From assembly GCA_001557505.1 (NCBI GenBank), contig LSAX01000002.1, forward strand, positions 4,836,001 to 4,900,000: 64,000 nt of DNA. The letters run 5' to 3'. Below are positions 21,239 through 32,109 of this stretch, piece after piece. Source of the DNA: Reticulascus tulasneorum (lineage: Eukaryota > Ascomycota > Sordariomycetes > Glomerellales > Reticulascaceae). Position numbers and translations under genes: made by a program. Under the pieces are notes generated by a model, which did not search any database, was not told the origin of the DNA, and saw only the letters and a list, made by a program, of their open reading frames with translations. Positions within the stretch are counted from its first letter, which is position 1; the number at the start of each line of letters is the position of its first letter.

Positions 21239-21864
21239 TCGATCTTAACTGTGGAGGTTTGGAATCCTAAATAACGCTAGGATCCGCTGGGTTAAGTTCT
21301 TAAAATAAAGTTTGTGATTGGGGGTTTCTCGCATTATAGACCTTGCTGTAAAGGCTTTGTGCCTCGAGGTGGCGTGAAGGAGATGCTTTCAGTTGGGTTG
21401 CAGGAGCATATAGCCGGTTACACATTTTGGTTTTGGCGGGCAGATTTTACGTGGACGCAAGTAAGTCTTTGAAGACGAGCCGCGCCGTGGCCAGTGTCCA
21501 GGCGTACGGGATCACAAGCTTGAGATCACCGGGAGTGCACTTCACACCGCCAAATCTGATAATAGAACGCCGCTTCCGGGTTAGGCTCGTAACCATCAAA
21601 TAGCCATGCAAACTCCAGAATGGATATAATCCCGGCTATTTATACCCGTCATCATTACCAATGTACAAAATCTTCACGATGGTAGTAGATATATAAAAAG
21701 AAGGATGCTTCTCTAGGATATTTGAAAGAAAGTGTTATTACGTCAAGATTGATACAACTTGTGGGTTAATTATGCATGTAATTCTCATTTCTCACCAAGA
21801 ATACCTCTGGTATTGTTACAAAACTCCAATGTTATCACGGATTACTCATCTTTACCCAGCCAGC
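21239..21864. other. Convergent intergenic region
   Basis: Lies between the 3' ends of the CAP gene and the bZIP gene. AT-rich around 21690-21800. No gene, RNA or repeat was recognised. Confidence 0.45.
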
Positions 21865-23057
21865 CTACTGTTCTTCAGCTGCAGTCTCGGGTCCATCTGT
21901 AATCCGCCTTTGCCCAACAATGTTCAGCCTGGGCAGGCCGCGCTGTAGCCTCCAGTAATTCGCAGTGTCGATGACTTCTCGGTCGAGGAGAAACCACCAC
22001 TTGGCAGCAAATTCCTCAGTAACTTCCCAGCCATTTGGCATCCATGAGATCGAGCCCCATACGTAGAATCCCCCACCAATCGCGTCTCGCCATAGATCTT
22101 CGTAGTCAATTCTAGGCAGGGCTCTCAAGATGGAGTCTCGTAGGCCGGAGAAGGGTAGTGCAGCCACAAACGCCAGATGCGGTATCTCTGCTTGAAGCGG
22201 GGTAGGGAATAAGGTTTGTGGCGGATCCCTGATGTTCGTGCCGTTCAAGACGGACGGCGTGAGAATGTTGCAGTACACAGGGATCGAGGCAGCGTTCGAC
22301 TGCAGTGCTGTCACCACAGTTTGACAACGCATGACGAGATAAAATGCGTCGGGGTCGACAGCGGCCGCCGTAACTGTTTGGTTTGGGCTTCGGGGACTGG
22401 TAGTTGATCCACGTGCTGCATTGACAAGCGATGTCGACGAGGCTGATTGTTCGGATAAAGTTCTGATGGGATATACGGAGTTGAGTCGGTATCGAGCCGT
22501 TAGAAGACCGTCCGAGCTGTAATCACTTATCTCCGCCGAGCCAGTGGATGCCGCGTTGACTCGATCCGCATCGGCGCTGTCAATTGGCCCTACGACCCCA
22601 TCATTGCGGCTTTGTCCTGCACGCTGCCGCTTGCCTGCAATCAGTTAGCGAGTGGATACACGAAAGATGTGAAGATTGGGAGGATCGTACGATGGGCCCT
22701 CTGTGCCAACCTGTCTTGGATCCTCTTCCGATCCCTTGGGTCGGTCATTTTTTTCCAATCGTCCGTCTCAACAGATATTCCTAAATCGCCAGGCTGCTCC
22801 ATTTTCACTGACAAGGAAGGAACTTTTTGAAAATTCGAAATTGAATTATCAGTGGCTAACGATCTGATACTTGAAGGTGGCTCCGAAGTAAGCTGACTAA
22901 AGGGAGGACTCCAGTGCCCGTTCGGGTGGTTGCGTGACAGAAAAAAGCTACCAGAATCGCTTCTCGTCAGCTCCGAGGTGGCGGGTGGTTGCATTGTGGC
23001 TGGAACGGCGAGGCCCATAATTGGAGGTAGCAATGGACGAATCTTGCATTGTTCCAC
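21865..23057 (-). CDS. bZIP-type transcription factor with DUF3425 domain
   Basis: Two exons, 23057-22691 and 22634-21865, separated by a 56-nt intron that interrupts the basic region; the product is 378 residues. The joined sequence reads DWKKMTDPRDRKRIQDRL and then AQRAHRKRQRA. This is the basic DNA-contact region of the Yap/DUF3425 bZIP group, which often starts with DWx-MTDPxxRKRxQ. A regular leucine zipper is not obvious after it, as is common in this group. The C-terminal half (from about residue 225) is a DUF3425 domain, with the typical WEVTEEFAAKWWFLLD and ANYWRLQRGLP. Members control stress responses or secondary metabolism in filamentous fungi. No biosynthetic cluster is visible here, so its target is unknown. 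Additional N-terminal residues cannot be excluded. Confidence 0.9.
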
Positions 23058-23985
23058 AAAGACGCTTCCGGGTCTTACGGAACGATAAGATAAATCGCAA
23101 CCTACATAAGGGCGCAGGTCGTCTCCATATACAAAATTTGTCCGGCGTCTAACAGAGCGATTGGATTGGTCTTAATTAGTCTCCGCATGCTCCTTTTTAG
23201 CAGAAATTGTCTTGGGTTCTAGATGCAGTTACTTGAATCATGGTACTTGCCTGCTGACGTTGCCACGAGATTCAAGTACCTCCTTTACCAAAAGCCCCTC
23301 TAGACAGAACGAGCTTGGGATCTAATCAGGCTTTGTCAAACCGTCGATGGCGCTGCGAGACTGAAAATCAGAAGGCGGTGTCCCGGAAATTTTTACATAA
23401 ACTCGCACCTCAGTAGGCTGAATGATCAAAATAGAGCACCACAAGTACCTTCGCGGCATTCCTGGCCCAACCCGGATCCAGGTAGATAGTAATAAATGGA
23501 AACTAGGGACGTGGCAGCCCCTTTTAATCTAAGTGTGCGTGCACTGACGTCCCAAGTTCCTTCTTAAATAAGAAGATATGTAAGATGTGGCTGGAGATGC
23601 TGAAGATTGGAGGCAGTGTGTGCACAGCTGGTGCAAAAGTACTGTTCCAGCGATCATCACGTAAGGATGGGCGGCATGGGTTCGTGGGCGAGAGCGCGCT
23701 GTTTCAGTGACGATGATTGAACGGTTTTGGGATGAGATGCCGAGCTAGAGGAGGTGGGTCGTCCCCATCTATGCTTCAAGCGATTCCATCGCGGAGTCCG
23801 TAGCATGGGTTGTTTTAAGGTATTGAACTAGCCATTTCAGTGGCATGCTACCCCTGCATTCAATGACCAAATGGGAAGTTGCAATTCTACCGGATCCGGT
23901 TTTGGTCTTACCAAAACGAGTTAACTATTCTACCCATCTATACAATATAAATAACATTTTTCACTCATCTACAAGACAAGCAAGT
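23058..23985. other. Intergenic: bZIP promoter and ACBP 3' flank
   Basis: About 930 bases without a supported gene. The part nearest 23058 is the likely promoter of the bZIP gene. Confidence 0.4.
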
Positions 23986-24444
23986 CTAGCCATCGAGGGC
24001 TTCCGGCTCTTTAGACTCGTCAAAGCCGTACTTCTCCTTCAATTTCTGGACATGGGCAATATGCTTCTCCTGCGCCTCCGCCGGGGCAAGCCCCGAGTCG
24101 ACAATTTTCTGCCAAGCACTTTTCTTCATCTTGCCCTAACACAAGGCCATGTTAACAATAGTTCAAAGACTTTCTCCAGAGCTAAATAATCATCTCTGTG
24201 GGTAGGAGAAGGCCGAACCTTGATGTCGAGCAAGCTTGGTTTCGGTTCCTGCGCAATATCATCGCCGACGGACGTTCTGAACAGACCTATTGAGCGGGAT
24301 ATGGTAAGTTTCTTGTTCGTTGGGCTTGATTTAGGCTTGAACCTCACCATAAAGGGTAAGCAGATCATCAGTGCTCGGCTTGGCCTTCAGCTTCTTGACG
24401 TCAAGCATGGCCTGCTTAAATTCTTCACTCTGAGGGGCAGACAT
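23986..24444 (-). CDS. ACB1: Acyl-CoA-binding protein
   Basis: Three exons: 24444-24348, 24286-24219 and 24135-23986. The introns are 61 and 83 nt, and the product is 104 residues, close to the usual ~87-residue domain with a short acidic tail. The ACB motifs are in order: EEFKQAMLDVKKLKAKPSTD, LLTLYGLFRTSVGD, KPSLLDIKGKMKKSAWQK, GLAPAEAQEKHIAHVQKLKE and KYGF. The Tyr, Lys and Trp positions that hold the CoA and acyl chain are present. The protein is a cytosolic carrier that binds long-chain acyl-CoA esters and supplies them to lipid synthesis and oxidation. The small second exon (68 nt) was found by following the protein motif, since no single frame shows the whole domain. The TSVGDD version of the usual QATVGD motif is a mild divergence. 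Confidence 0.93.
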
Positions 24445-25133
24445 TTTGAAGATGTTATCAAAAATGAGACTTTTGGTCGGTACTGTAAGACTTTGGCTTG
24501 TGATGATGATTTTGTAAAAAGGCCTATGACGCTTCGTGGAGTCAAGTCAATATATATGGCCTAACATCCGTTTCGAGGCGGGGCGCCCGTGCTGGTGAGA
24601 TTCCGCATCTCCGTCCGCCGAGAACCCGCAAGCGTAGGATTCCGCTGCTTACACCGAAATAGAAATCCTCATAATCTGTCTCGTTGGCTAGTCGACGAGT
24701 GCACGGGCATGTCTGTCTTGGAAAATTCGCTGTACGGGCTGTCAATGGCTACCTGACATCGTCATGATCTTGGATGCAAGCAGCATGGCCCCCACGAAGA
24801 TGAGGCACAACTGGAGAGTCTATGAATAGAATCTTCGGTCACAAACGCGGTCTTGGATGCGTTCCAACTGCAAATCGGCGATTGCTTTGTAATAGGTAAT
24901 TTTGGGAACAATCCAATCTTTCGTGCTGTGAATTTGATTCTTTTATAATCTGAGCGTGCATTGGCATTGCTCATCGGAAGGCTAGCTGACTTCTCTTCAT
25001 CATGTCGAGCGTAAAATGTACAAGCAGGCATTCCAAAGCCTGCAGGAATTATTGACATGAAATCAACCCCCGAGGATATCCTCTTCACACCTTTCCGACG
25101 ACTATCGGTCTTCCACTGCCTTGCAATCGCGTT
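24445..25133. other. Intergenic: ACBP promoter and esterase 3' flank
   Basis: About 690 bases. Frames of up to 108 codons carry no motif. The segment near 24445 should be the ACB1-like promoter; an AATATATATGG TATA-like stretch lies at 24549-24559. Confidence 0.4.
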
Positions 25134-26058
25134 TTACAACCCGAAGAACTTCATATCGTCAGCACCCCTAATTGGGACAGTGTGACCAACACCGTTCGCC
25201 CAAATGCCTGTGAGATGATCACCAAAGACATCCGTGCGGTACCCACTCTGCGGCGTGTTTGCTGAAGATGTGGTTGGCTTGTCTGGGTTGTAACCGAACA
25301 CACCAGACCACTGCTTAATGGTCTCCTGGTAGTTCTTGGCGCTGAGCGTGCTGTCGGTGCTGCCGTGGTAAATCTGCATCCTAGGTCGCGATCCATTGTA
25401 GCCCGGGTATGCCTCGGTGACCCACTGGGCCCAACGCTGAGGTGTTCCCGTGGCCGAGCCACCGGAGCACGAGTTGTTCCACCCGTTGACGCTGTTAGTG
25501 AAGAAGCAACCTGCTGGGACGCCAGAGTAGACGATTCCAGCGGCGAAGACGTCGGGGTAGGCGGCTGCCAGGACATTCTATGGCAGAGTTAGCAATTTCA
25601 TTGCAACAGACGCGGGTGATTGGATTACGCACGGTCATCATGGCACCGGAAGAGGAACCAGTAACGAACACCTTGGTGGCATCTCCCTTGTACTTGTCAA
25701 GAGTATACTTGACCATGTTGGCGATCGAGTTGCTGTTTGCACCTCCGTTATGGGTCAGAGTTGCCTTGGAAGAAACATCCCAGCAGGTTCCCGAGTACGG
25801 AGATTCGGGATAGATGACGATGAAACCCTTCTGGTCGGCGAGGCCCTTGTACGGGCTGCCAGTGAAGTAAGCTTGTGCCGATCCGGTGCAGTAATGGATC
25901 GCGACAATGACTGGTGGAGATTCTGCCAACTTGTCGGGGACATAGATGAACATTTTGGCACCGCTTGTGTTGGCACCAAAGTCATTGACTCGTTGCAGGG
26001 ATGCGGCGCTGGCGGCGCCAGCCAAGCCGATGGCGGAGATGACGGAGCTAAACTTCAT
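25134..26058 (-). CDS. axeA: Secreted CE1 acetylxylan esterase
   Basis: Two exons, 26058-25633 and 25577-25134, with a 55-nt intron directly after GSSSGAMMT; the product is 289 residues. It begins with a signal peptide (MKFSSVISAIGLAGAASA). The protein is a CE1 (esterase/PHB-depolymerase-like) alpha/beta hydrolase with nucleophile S136 in GSSSG, Asp at about 217 in HGSTDSTL, and His at about 274 in GVGHTVP. HYCTGSAQAY, SPYSGTCWDVSS and LTHNGGANSNSIANM closely match Aspergillus acetylxylan esterase AxeA. It removes acetyl groups from xylan, which opens the backbone to xylanases such as the GH10 enzyme at 1186-2379. No carbohydrate-binding module is present. Feruloyl esterases of CE1 are the nearest alternative, but the motif match favours acetyl esterase. 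Confidence 0.95.
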
Positions 26059-27868
26059 TGTAGCTACATGCACTGCGATGATCGTATCTAACCGGGGATT
26101 CTGAGTATGTTCCTGGTTCAAAGGCTCCCAAGAAGCTGATGGGGGGTGCTCAGTTATATGTAAGGAGCGCGAGGGTTGGTCAACCCGCCTAGGATGGTTC
26201 CATCCCGTCGCAGGCAAGACAAATCCTTCCTTTCCACCGCACTCTAACTTTTTCAAAAGTGGTAGCCCGTAGTGTTGCTCTTGTTTTGACCGCAAAGTTA
26301 ATCAATTGCTGCGGACCAAATCGGGCTTATTGACCTCGTGACATTTACCCGGCAGACAGTAGGGCAACCCTTTGTCCGTGCTTGGTGGCATCTAAGGCTT
26401 TCATCCAAACAAGAGTCATGACCATGTACGGCCTCGGCATTGGATGCTACCGGGAACCCAGGAGCGTAGGTGTGCCGAAGTTCCATCTCGAAGCCAAGCT
26501 GGTGGTGCAGGTGATGGATCCAGAAGGCAAATCATCTCATGGTGCGGAGACGTAAGCATGATGGCCTTAATGGCTAATATGACTGTATATAGAATCAATA
26601 TACTAGACACGGAAGAAGCTCCCGTTCTTGGCAGTTATCATGCGACTCTCATACCGACATCAGATGCAACCCATTGGCCGTGGGGAAAAGAGTGTGGGGT
26701 AGCTGCAGGTTCGTCCTTAGCTGTCGCCGTTTTTGAAACTTCCCCAAATCACTCACCATTGTGAGATGCCTGGCTTATTGCAGTAATCTGGATGAATCTT
26801 AGTGTGCCTTTTCTCCGCAATCCCGCTATAGCTGTGCAACTATCGAAGTTTCCGTCCAAAATCTGGGGCAGGATCCTGGGGCAAGCCGGATTTCAAGAGT
26901 CATAGGATCTTTGATTGAGGCCCAAATCTAGGCCTGTGGTGGTACCTGCATCTCAGGCCAATTTTAATGTTCTAGTGAGGAAGCCTTGCAAGTAAAATCC
27001 ACTTTTTGTAATGCCACAGGCGTTCAGTGACAGTCTGGCTTAGCCACTTGACGGTTGGACCGCGACGCAGCGGGAAGCAGGATGATTTGACCATTCACTT
27101 GCACGATTGACAATATGAAGATGCAAAAAGTCGGTAGTTTTCCCAACCGTTCAACAGGAACAATATTTGTAGGAGCCTATCGCACCTCTCAGATGCCACG
27201 GCCGACTGGTAAAAGTAGCATGTGCATTTGTGGTAAGCCCCAAGGAAAAAATGTGCAGTCAAAGATCGAGAAGGGCGGGCGGGATGCGCCATATTGGGTG
27301 AATTAAGTTAGATAGAGACCCCCATATAGGTATTCACAAGTTTCCTCTTTCTTCCATATTCCTTTTCGCATTCTTCTGCCCGGCACCTGCTCTCGGAGTC
27401 GTCCCTATGTGGAGAGTGCTCGGCGATGTCATTGAGATCGATTTTGGTTACTGCTCTTGACTGGGGACTGTTCTCAGCTGACAACAGCTGTCGGACTGAC
27501 CCCATTACCCCTAACATGTTTCACTCACTTTTCACTGAATGCCATCGCCGACTGGAAAATTCTGGGTTTTTTTTGGGGAGATCCGACGACTTCCCACTCA
27601 TTGGCTGGCCACCTGTCGCGACTGAGATGCCAATCTTGCGCTTTTTTTCATCGCCCAATGCTTGATAAACATCTCGGGGTGTCTTTATCGACTGTCCTGA
27701 TTCGCCTCCCTTGACGCACCTCGATATCCGTCGTTGACCGCAATTCATCCTTCAAGCCTTGGGAGATGGATTCCCACATCTGATATCTATTCCATCTTTG
27801 AGATTCCGAGAACAGGTCTGATTTAATGTTGATGGCATCAGCCGCAACTCCAGTCGCCTGTAGGTACC
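26059..27868. other. Divergent intergenic region of 1.8 kb
   Basis: Upstream space of both the esterase (minus) and the S33 hydrolase (plus). No supported gene. A GGCTAA hexamer, the core of XlnR-type sites, is at 26572-26577, about 515 bases upstream of the esterase start; a single hexamer has little weight. Short frames such as 27115-27306 have no motif. Confidence 0.4.
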
Positions 27869-30053
27869 ATGTCATCTCCCACTGTCGACGAAAAATCGCT
27901 CCTGCTACCTCGGCCGATCCACCAACAAAGGCACCATGGGAAGGCACCCGCCCTGGTTCTCTCATTGACCGTCGCCACGCTCGTGTGCAGTGTAGTATTC
28001 TTGCTTAGCCTTCCTCGCCTTGGAACGGAGACTGGGCCAGGTGAGCTCAAATGGACTGATGTGAGGAGATCACCCCAGACGTGGGTCGACCTATCATGGA
28101 GCAGGATACTGACCGTTGCCCAACCTTGTAGATCAAACCAAGCAAAGGCTTGGAGTGGCATAGATGCTACAATGACCTGGTTGAATGTGCAAGATTGGAT
28201 GTGAGCGGCAGTTACACGCCACCATTCGCCATGGTCTAAGTTGACGACGTGACAGGTGCCCATGGACTGGCTGGACCCATCGGAAGATCAAAGAGTAATC
28301 CTGGCGGTTGCTCGGATTCGTGCCACCGACAGGTCCGATTACCGCGGCCCAGTAATCTTCAATCCTGGTGTAGGCCTCTCGAACTTTCTGTTTGTACCTG
28401 GCTGACATACTTGATGCAGGGCCCTGGCGGCTCCGGCATCTGGGCTCTAAATCATCACGGGAAGCTTCTTCAGACCATTGTGGGGGAAAATCACGTTTGT
28501 GGTCGTACTCTTACAACCTCGTAGGTAGCTAACCTGCTTATAGGACATTATCAGCTTTGATCCCCGAGGCAGTGAGTACGAGAAATCCCTGATCAAGACA
28601 TCCTGGCTAACCACCAACAGTCGGTGCTTCTACCCCAAGGATCCAATGCTGGGACTCAATCCAGAAGAAGAATCTCTGGGATCTGCAAGAATTTGGTATT
28701 GTCGACTCCCATCCCGGGGTACTGTACGATGCATTCGCTCGTGCGTCCGCCTTCTCAAAAGCATGTGAAAGAGCCTTGAACAGCACAGACATCTTGCGTC
28801 ATATCAGCACAACATCTGTTGCCCGTGATATGCTAGAGATACTGAACCAACTAGGGGAAGAGAAGCTTAAATACTGGGGCTTCAGCTACGGAACAGTCCT
28901 GGGTGGCACATTTGCTGCCATGTATCCCGAGAAGATAAGCCGGCTGGTTAGTGATGGTAACGTTGACTATCTTGAATGGTATAAAACGGTCCATATCAAC
29001 TTTCTGCGCGATGCAGACCGAGTTATGGAATCCTTTTACGAGTTTTGTCACCAGGCTGGTCCTTCAAGGTGCGCATTCTATGCCCCTCGGCCTTCCGAAA
29101 TCCACGACCGACTCGATACCCTACTAGCGACCTTGCGAAAGAATCCTGTTATTGTCCCAGAGAGCGATACAGGGCCGGAGATGCCGGAGCTTGTGACATA
29201 CTCAAAACTTAAGCGGCTGATGACGTCAATTCTGTACCAACCTCAGTCAACATTTCAACGCTTTGCCGAGATTATCCTTGCTCTAGAGAAAGAAGACGGC
29301 CGCCCATACTACAATTACTTGAACAACAATAGCGATCCTCTTTCGCTTCTGTGTGAGGCAGAAACGATTCCGCCGAATACCCCGCTGACAAACCTGGTCG
29401 AGGGCACAGGCGATGCTTTCCCGGCCGTTCTCTGCGCTGATGGTGAACCGCTGACTGGCACTGCTCAAGACTTCGAGGACTATGTAAAAGAGCTGGATGA
29501 AATTAGCACTGTGGCTGGAGCTGTGAATGTTCTCTTTCGAATTCAGTGTGCAGGGAGACAGATCCGGCCAAAATGGCGGTTTGCAGGTTAGTGCTGCGAC
29601 TTCACCTCGTCTGCTATGTCGATTATCCGCTGACACAACACTCTCCCAGGCCCATTCAAAGCAGAAACGAGTCACCCAATCCTCTTCATTGCCAATAAAG
29701 CTGACAACGTCACTCCGCTCATCAGCGCCCGCAACAATTCTGCTGGGTTTCCTGGGTCTGTCATTCTCGTTCAAAACTCATATGGTGTACGTTTATCTTG
29801 AAATCTCAGGCGCCAAAACGGACAGCTGATATAGAGGTCATATATGTAGCATACGACCCTTTCCGCAGCATCGACGTGCACTGCGCGCCATATTAGATCA
29901 TATTTTCAGAACGGCACTCTGCCAAGGCCAGACTCTACCTGCGAGCCGGATTCGTTGCCGTTTGGGCTCCCGGCCCCGGAAGGTGCTATGTATGCCCCAG
30001 ACAGTGAGCTCTCGTGGGCCACTGCGGAGTTGTCGAGACTCGTCCACTGGTAG
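27869..30053 (+). CDS. Membrane-anchored alpha/beta hydrolase, peptidase S33/TAP-like
   Basis: Eight exons: 27869-28060, 28132-28200, 28256-28369, 28420-28494, 28544-28571, 28621-29586, 29650-29786 and 29850-30053. All introns are 49-71 nt, and the product is 594 residues. Residues ~26-49 form one hydrophobic helix after a short basic N-terminus, so it is a signal anchor (type II) or uncleaved signal. The hydrolase fold follows: VPMDWLDP, the oxyanion loop FNPGGPGGSG, HDIISFDPRGIGAST, nucleophile S248 in WGFSYGT, Asp in ANKADNVTP and His in NSYGHTT. The last ~110 residues match the TAP-like C-terminal domain. Relatives include prolyl/tripeptidyl aminopeptidases of family S33 and polyketide-clipping hydrolases, so the substrate is uncertain. 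The many small exons are joined in frame at every junction. Confidence 0.92.
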
Positions 30054-32109
30054 GACGTCGGTATCATGCTTTCAGAACCGAAGTCGCCTACATACTGATA
30101 TTTCATTCGCTCTTACACAGCATCTCATGAACTCTGCATATTGAATATAAAGGTTCGGCATGCTTCTCCCGGCTTCCTATTTTAAAGATGTTAGATCCCA
30201 AATTAGATCGAGCTTGGATTGGTTGCGGTCTGGTATCCGTTTAGTTGAGGAACCCCGGGTGATCACCTAAGGGCTCGAAGACAGAGCCCTGAGTTAGAAT
30301 TCTACGCTTTGCTGGTTGAGCCAAATATTCTTTTCCTATTTCGTGCTGATCACCCAAATGCCGGCAGTGGACAGGCTGCAGTAAGATACAAAGTGGTGTC
30401 AAATCAATGCATGATCAATCTGCCGATCGAATGCTATCACGAATCATCAAAACATAAACATTAGTACGGACCCATCCCCTCGTCTAGTAGTAGCTACATC
30501 AGACCATTAGAGGAAACCAATAGTCATGGGCTTGGTGCCAGGCGGCATTGATAGCCCAGTCGCGCCACCGACATCCAATCAATCCCCTATGTAAAACAAG
30601 CATTGAGAGAGGCAACATTGCAGCAAATGGCTTATCGTTCATTGCTAGGGCCTAGTCACCCACTGACGATTTGGCTTCATTTGTACTCATATACTTTTGT
30701 AAGCCTAACCATCGGATTTCCTATTCGCACAGCGAACTATTGCTTCGCAACATCAACTTCGCAGTCAAGGAGTCCGTACTTCGGTATCGCTACCGAGATC
30801 CATGTAGACTTAGTCATGACGCTGGCATCTATAATGTTTCACGAGACAGTATTGGGGCCTGCACCGTGGGTGGGGTTTGTACGAACTCGCCGAAGCCCAT
30901 ATTGATGGTATGGCTTCGAGATGGAGCCAGTTCGAGGTTAGTAGACTCGCTGTTCCATCGATCGCCGGTGTCGTGCCAGAGTGGGGGAGGCCGGAGAGGA
31001 TAGCTATCAGCCACAAGGTTAATGGCTTGTGGTAGACTTGCTTCTTGATCCCTCTGGCCCGATTCTCTGACGCCCTGCGGTAGCTGCTATATACAGCTCT
31101 AAGTACGTCTACGCTTGGTCTGATACTGGTGCAATTTATGCTTAAACATGGCTATCGTATGTTGGTCCTCCCGCCCTATGGAGTCCTTTGAATTGAGTTG
31201 AATGGAACGAGGACCGAAACAAACTTGGTGGAGCACCAAGGGCGGCAACATGGCGTCCGTGGCGTTATTTACGCCGTAGAAATCCCGAAACTAAGATCAA
31301 GCTGTGTTTGTCGGCCACTTCTGCTGCTATTTGATCGTCGTATTCAAAATATTGAGTGTCTTGGCCTCTCTCAATATGGTAGACCTGGGTTGAGAATCTC
31401 TCGGCAGCATCACTCTCCGACAGCGAATGCCACAGTATCCGGACCTGTCATGCGCCTGATCCGAGAATAAGCTCGCGATCCTGCCAAAGTGAATGGCCAG
31501 ACTACAATGGGTAGCCAGCCTTTGCTTTGCAAGTCCCACAGACAGCGCCTGGGTGCCCTATTTGAGACAGGCTTTATTTTCTTCTCTGAATATTAACCTT
31601 TTTTTTTTTTTTTTTTTAGAGCAGCCAGCCGCAGATACGATGTTGGTAGGCATCTTGGTCAAATAAACAAATATCGTCCAGCGCAACATTTTGTGACAGT
31701 GCGATTTGCCTGGCTGCGGCTACCGGATCTGCGGGACCCAAGCATCTGGTTCACTCGATTATTTGGTGTCTGATGGAAGGTTGAAACAATGTCGTAGAAT
31801 ATCATCCGATCAACTATTCTGGAACGAAAAGCCTCTTTCAAAATGTCTTACTAGGCTGCTGCTGCGCCCCAAGACCATAGTGACATACTGACCTTCAAAG
31901 TCAGCAAGTCGGGCTTTCCTTGGGATGGAATTCGGCTTATATCCGTCTAAGCAAGCTAAAACTCGCTCCTTCTATAATTCCAGCACTTGCGATGGTTATA
32001 ATGGAAAGTTTTCTCTCTCTACTTCAATAAATCGTGCGTATCTAAACTTTTAAACTCTTGATGCCCATCCATCCTCTCTCTATTTTCTCCTCTCAATCTT
32101 CCAGCCAAG
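30054..32109. other. Intergenic region of 2 kb
   Basis: Lies between the S33 hydrolase and the P450, both on the plus strand. No frame has recognisable motifs. It contains a 19-base T run and, just before 32110, the P450 promoter and leader. Confidence 0.4.
31599..31617. repeat. Poly-T tract (19 T)
   Basis: An uninterrupted run of 19 T follows TATTAACC. It could be a simple homopolymer or the reverse complement of a retroposed poly(A) tail, but no transposon sequence or target-site duplication was recognised beside it. Confidence 0.7.

Noticed and set aside
31599..31617. Retrotransposon tail suggested by the 19-T run
   Set aside because: No reverse transcriptase, SINE-like body or target-site duplication was seen next to it.
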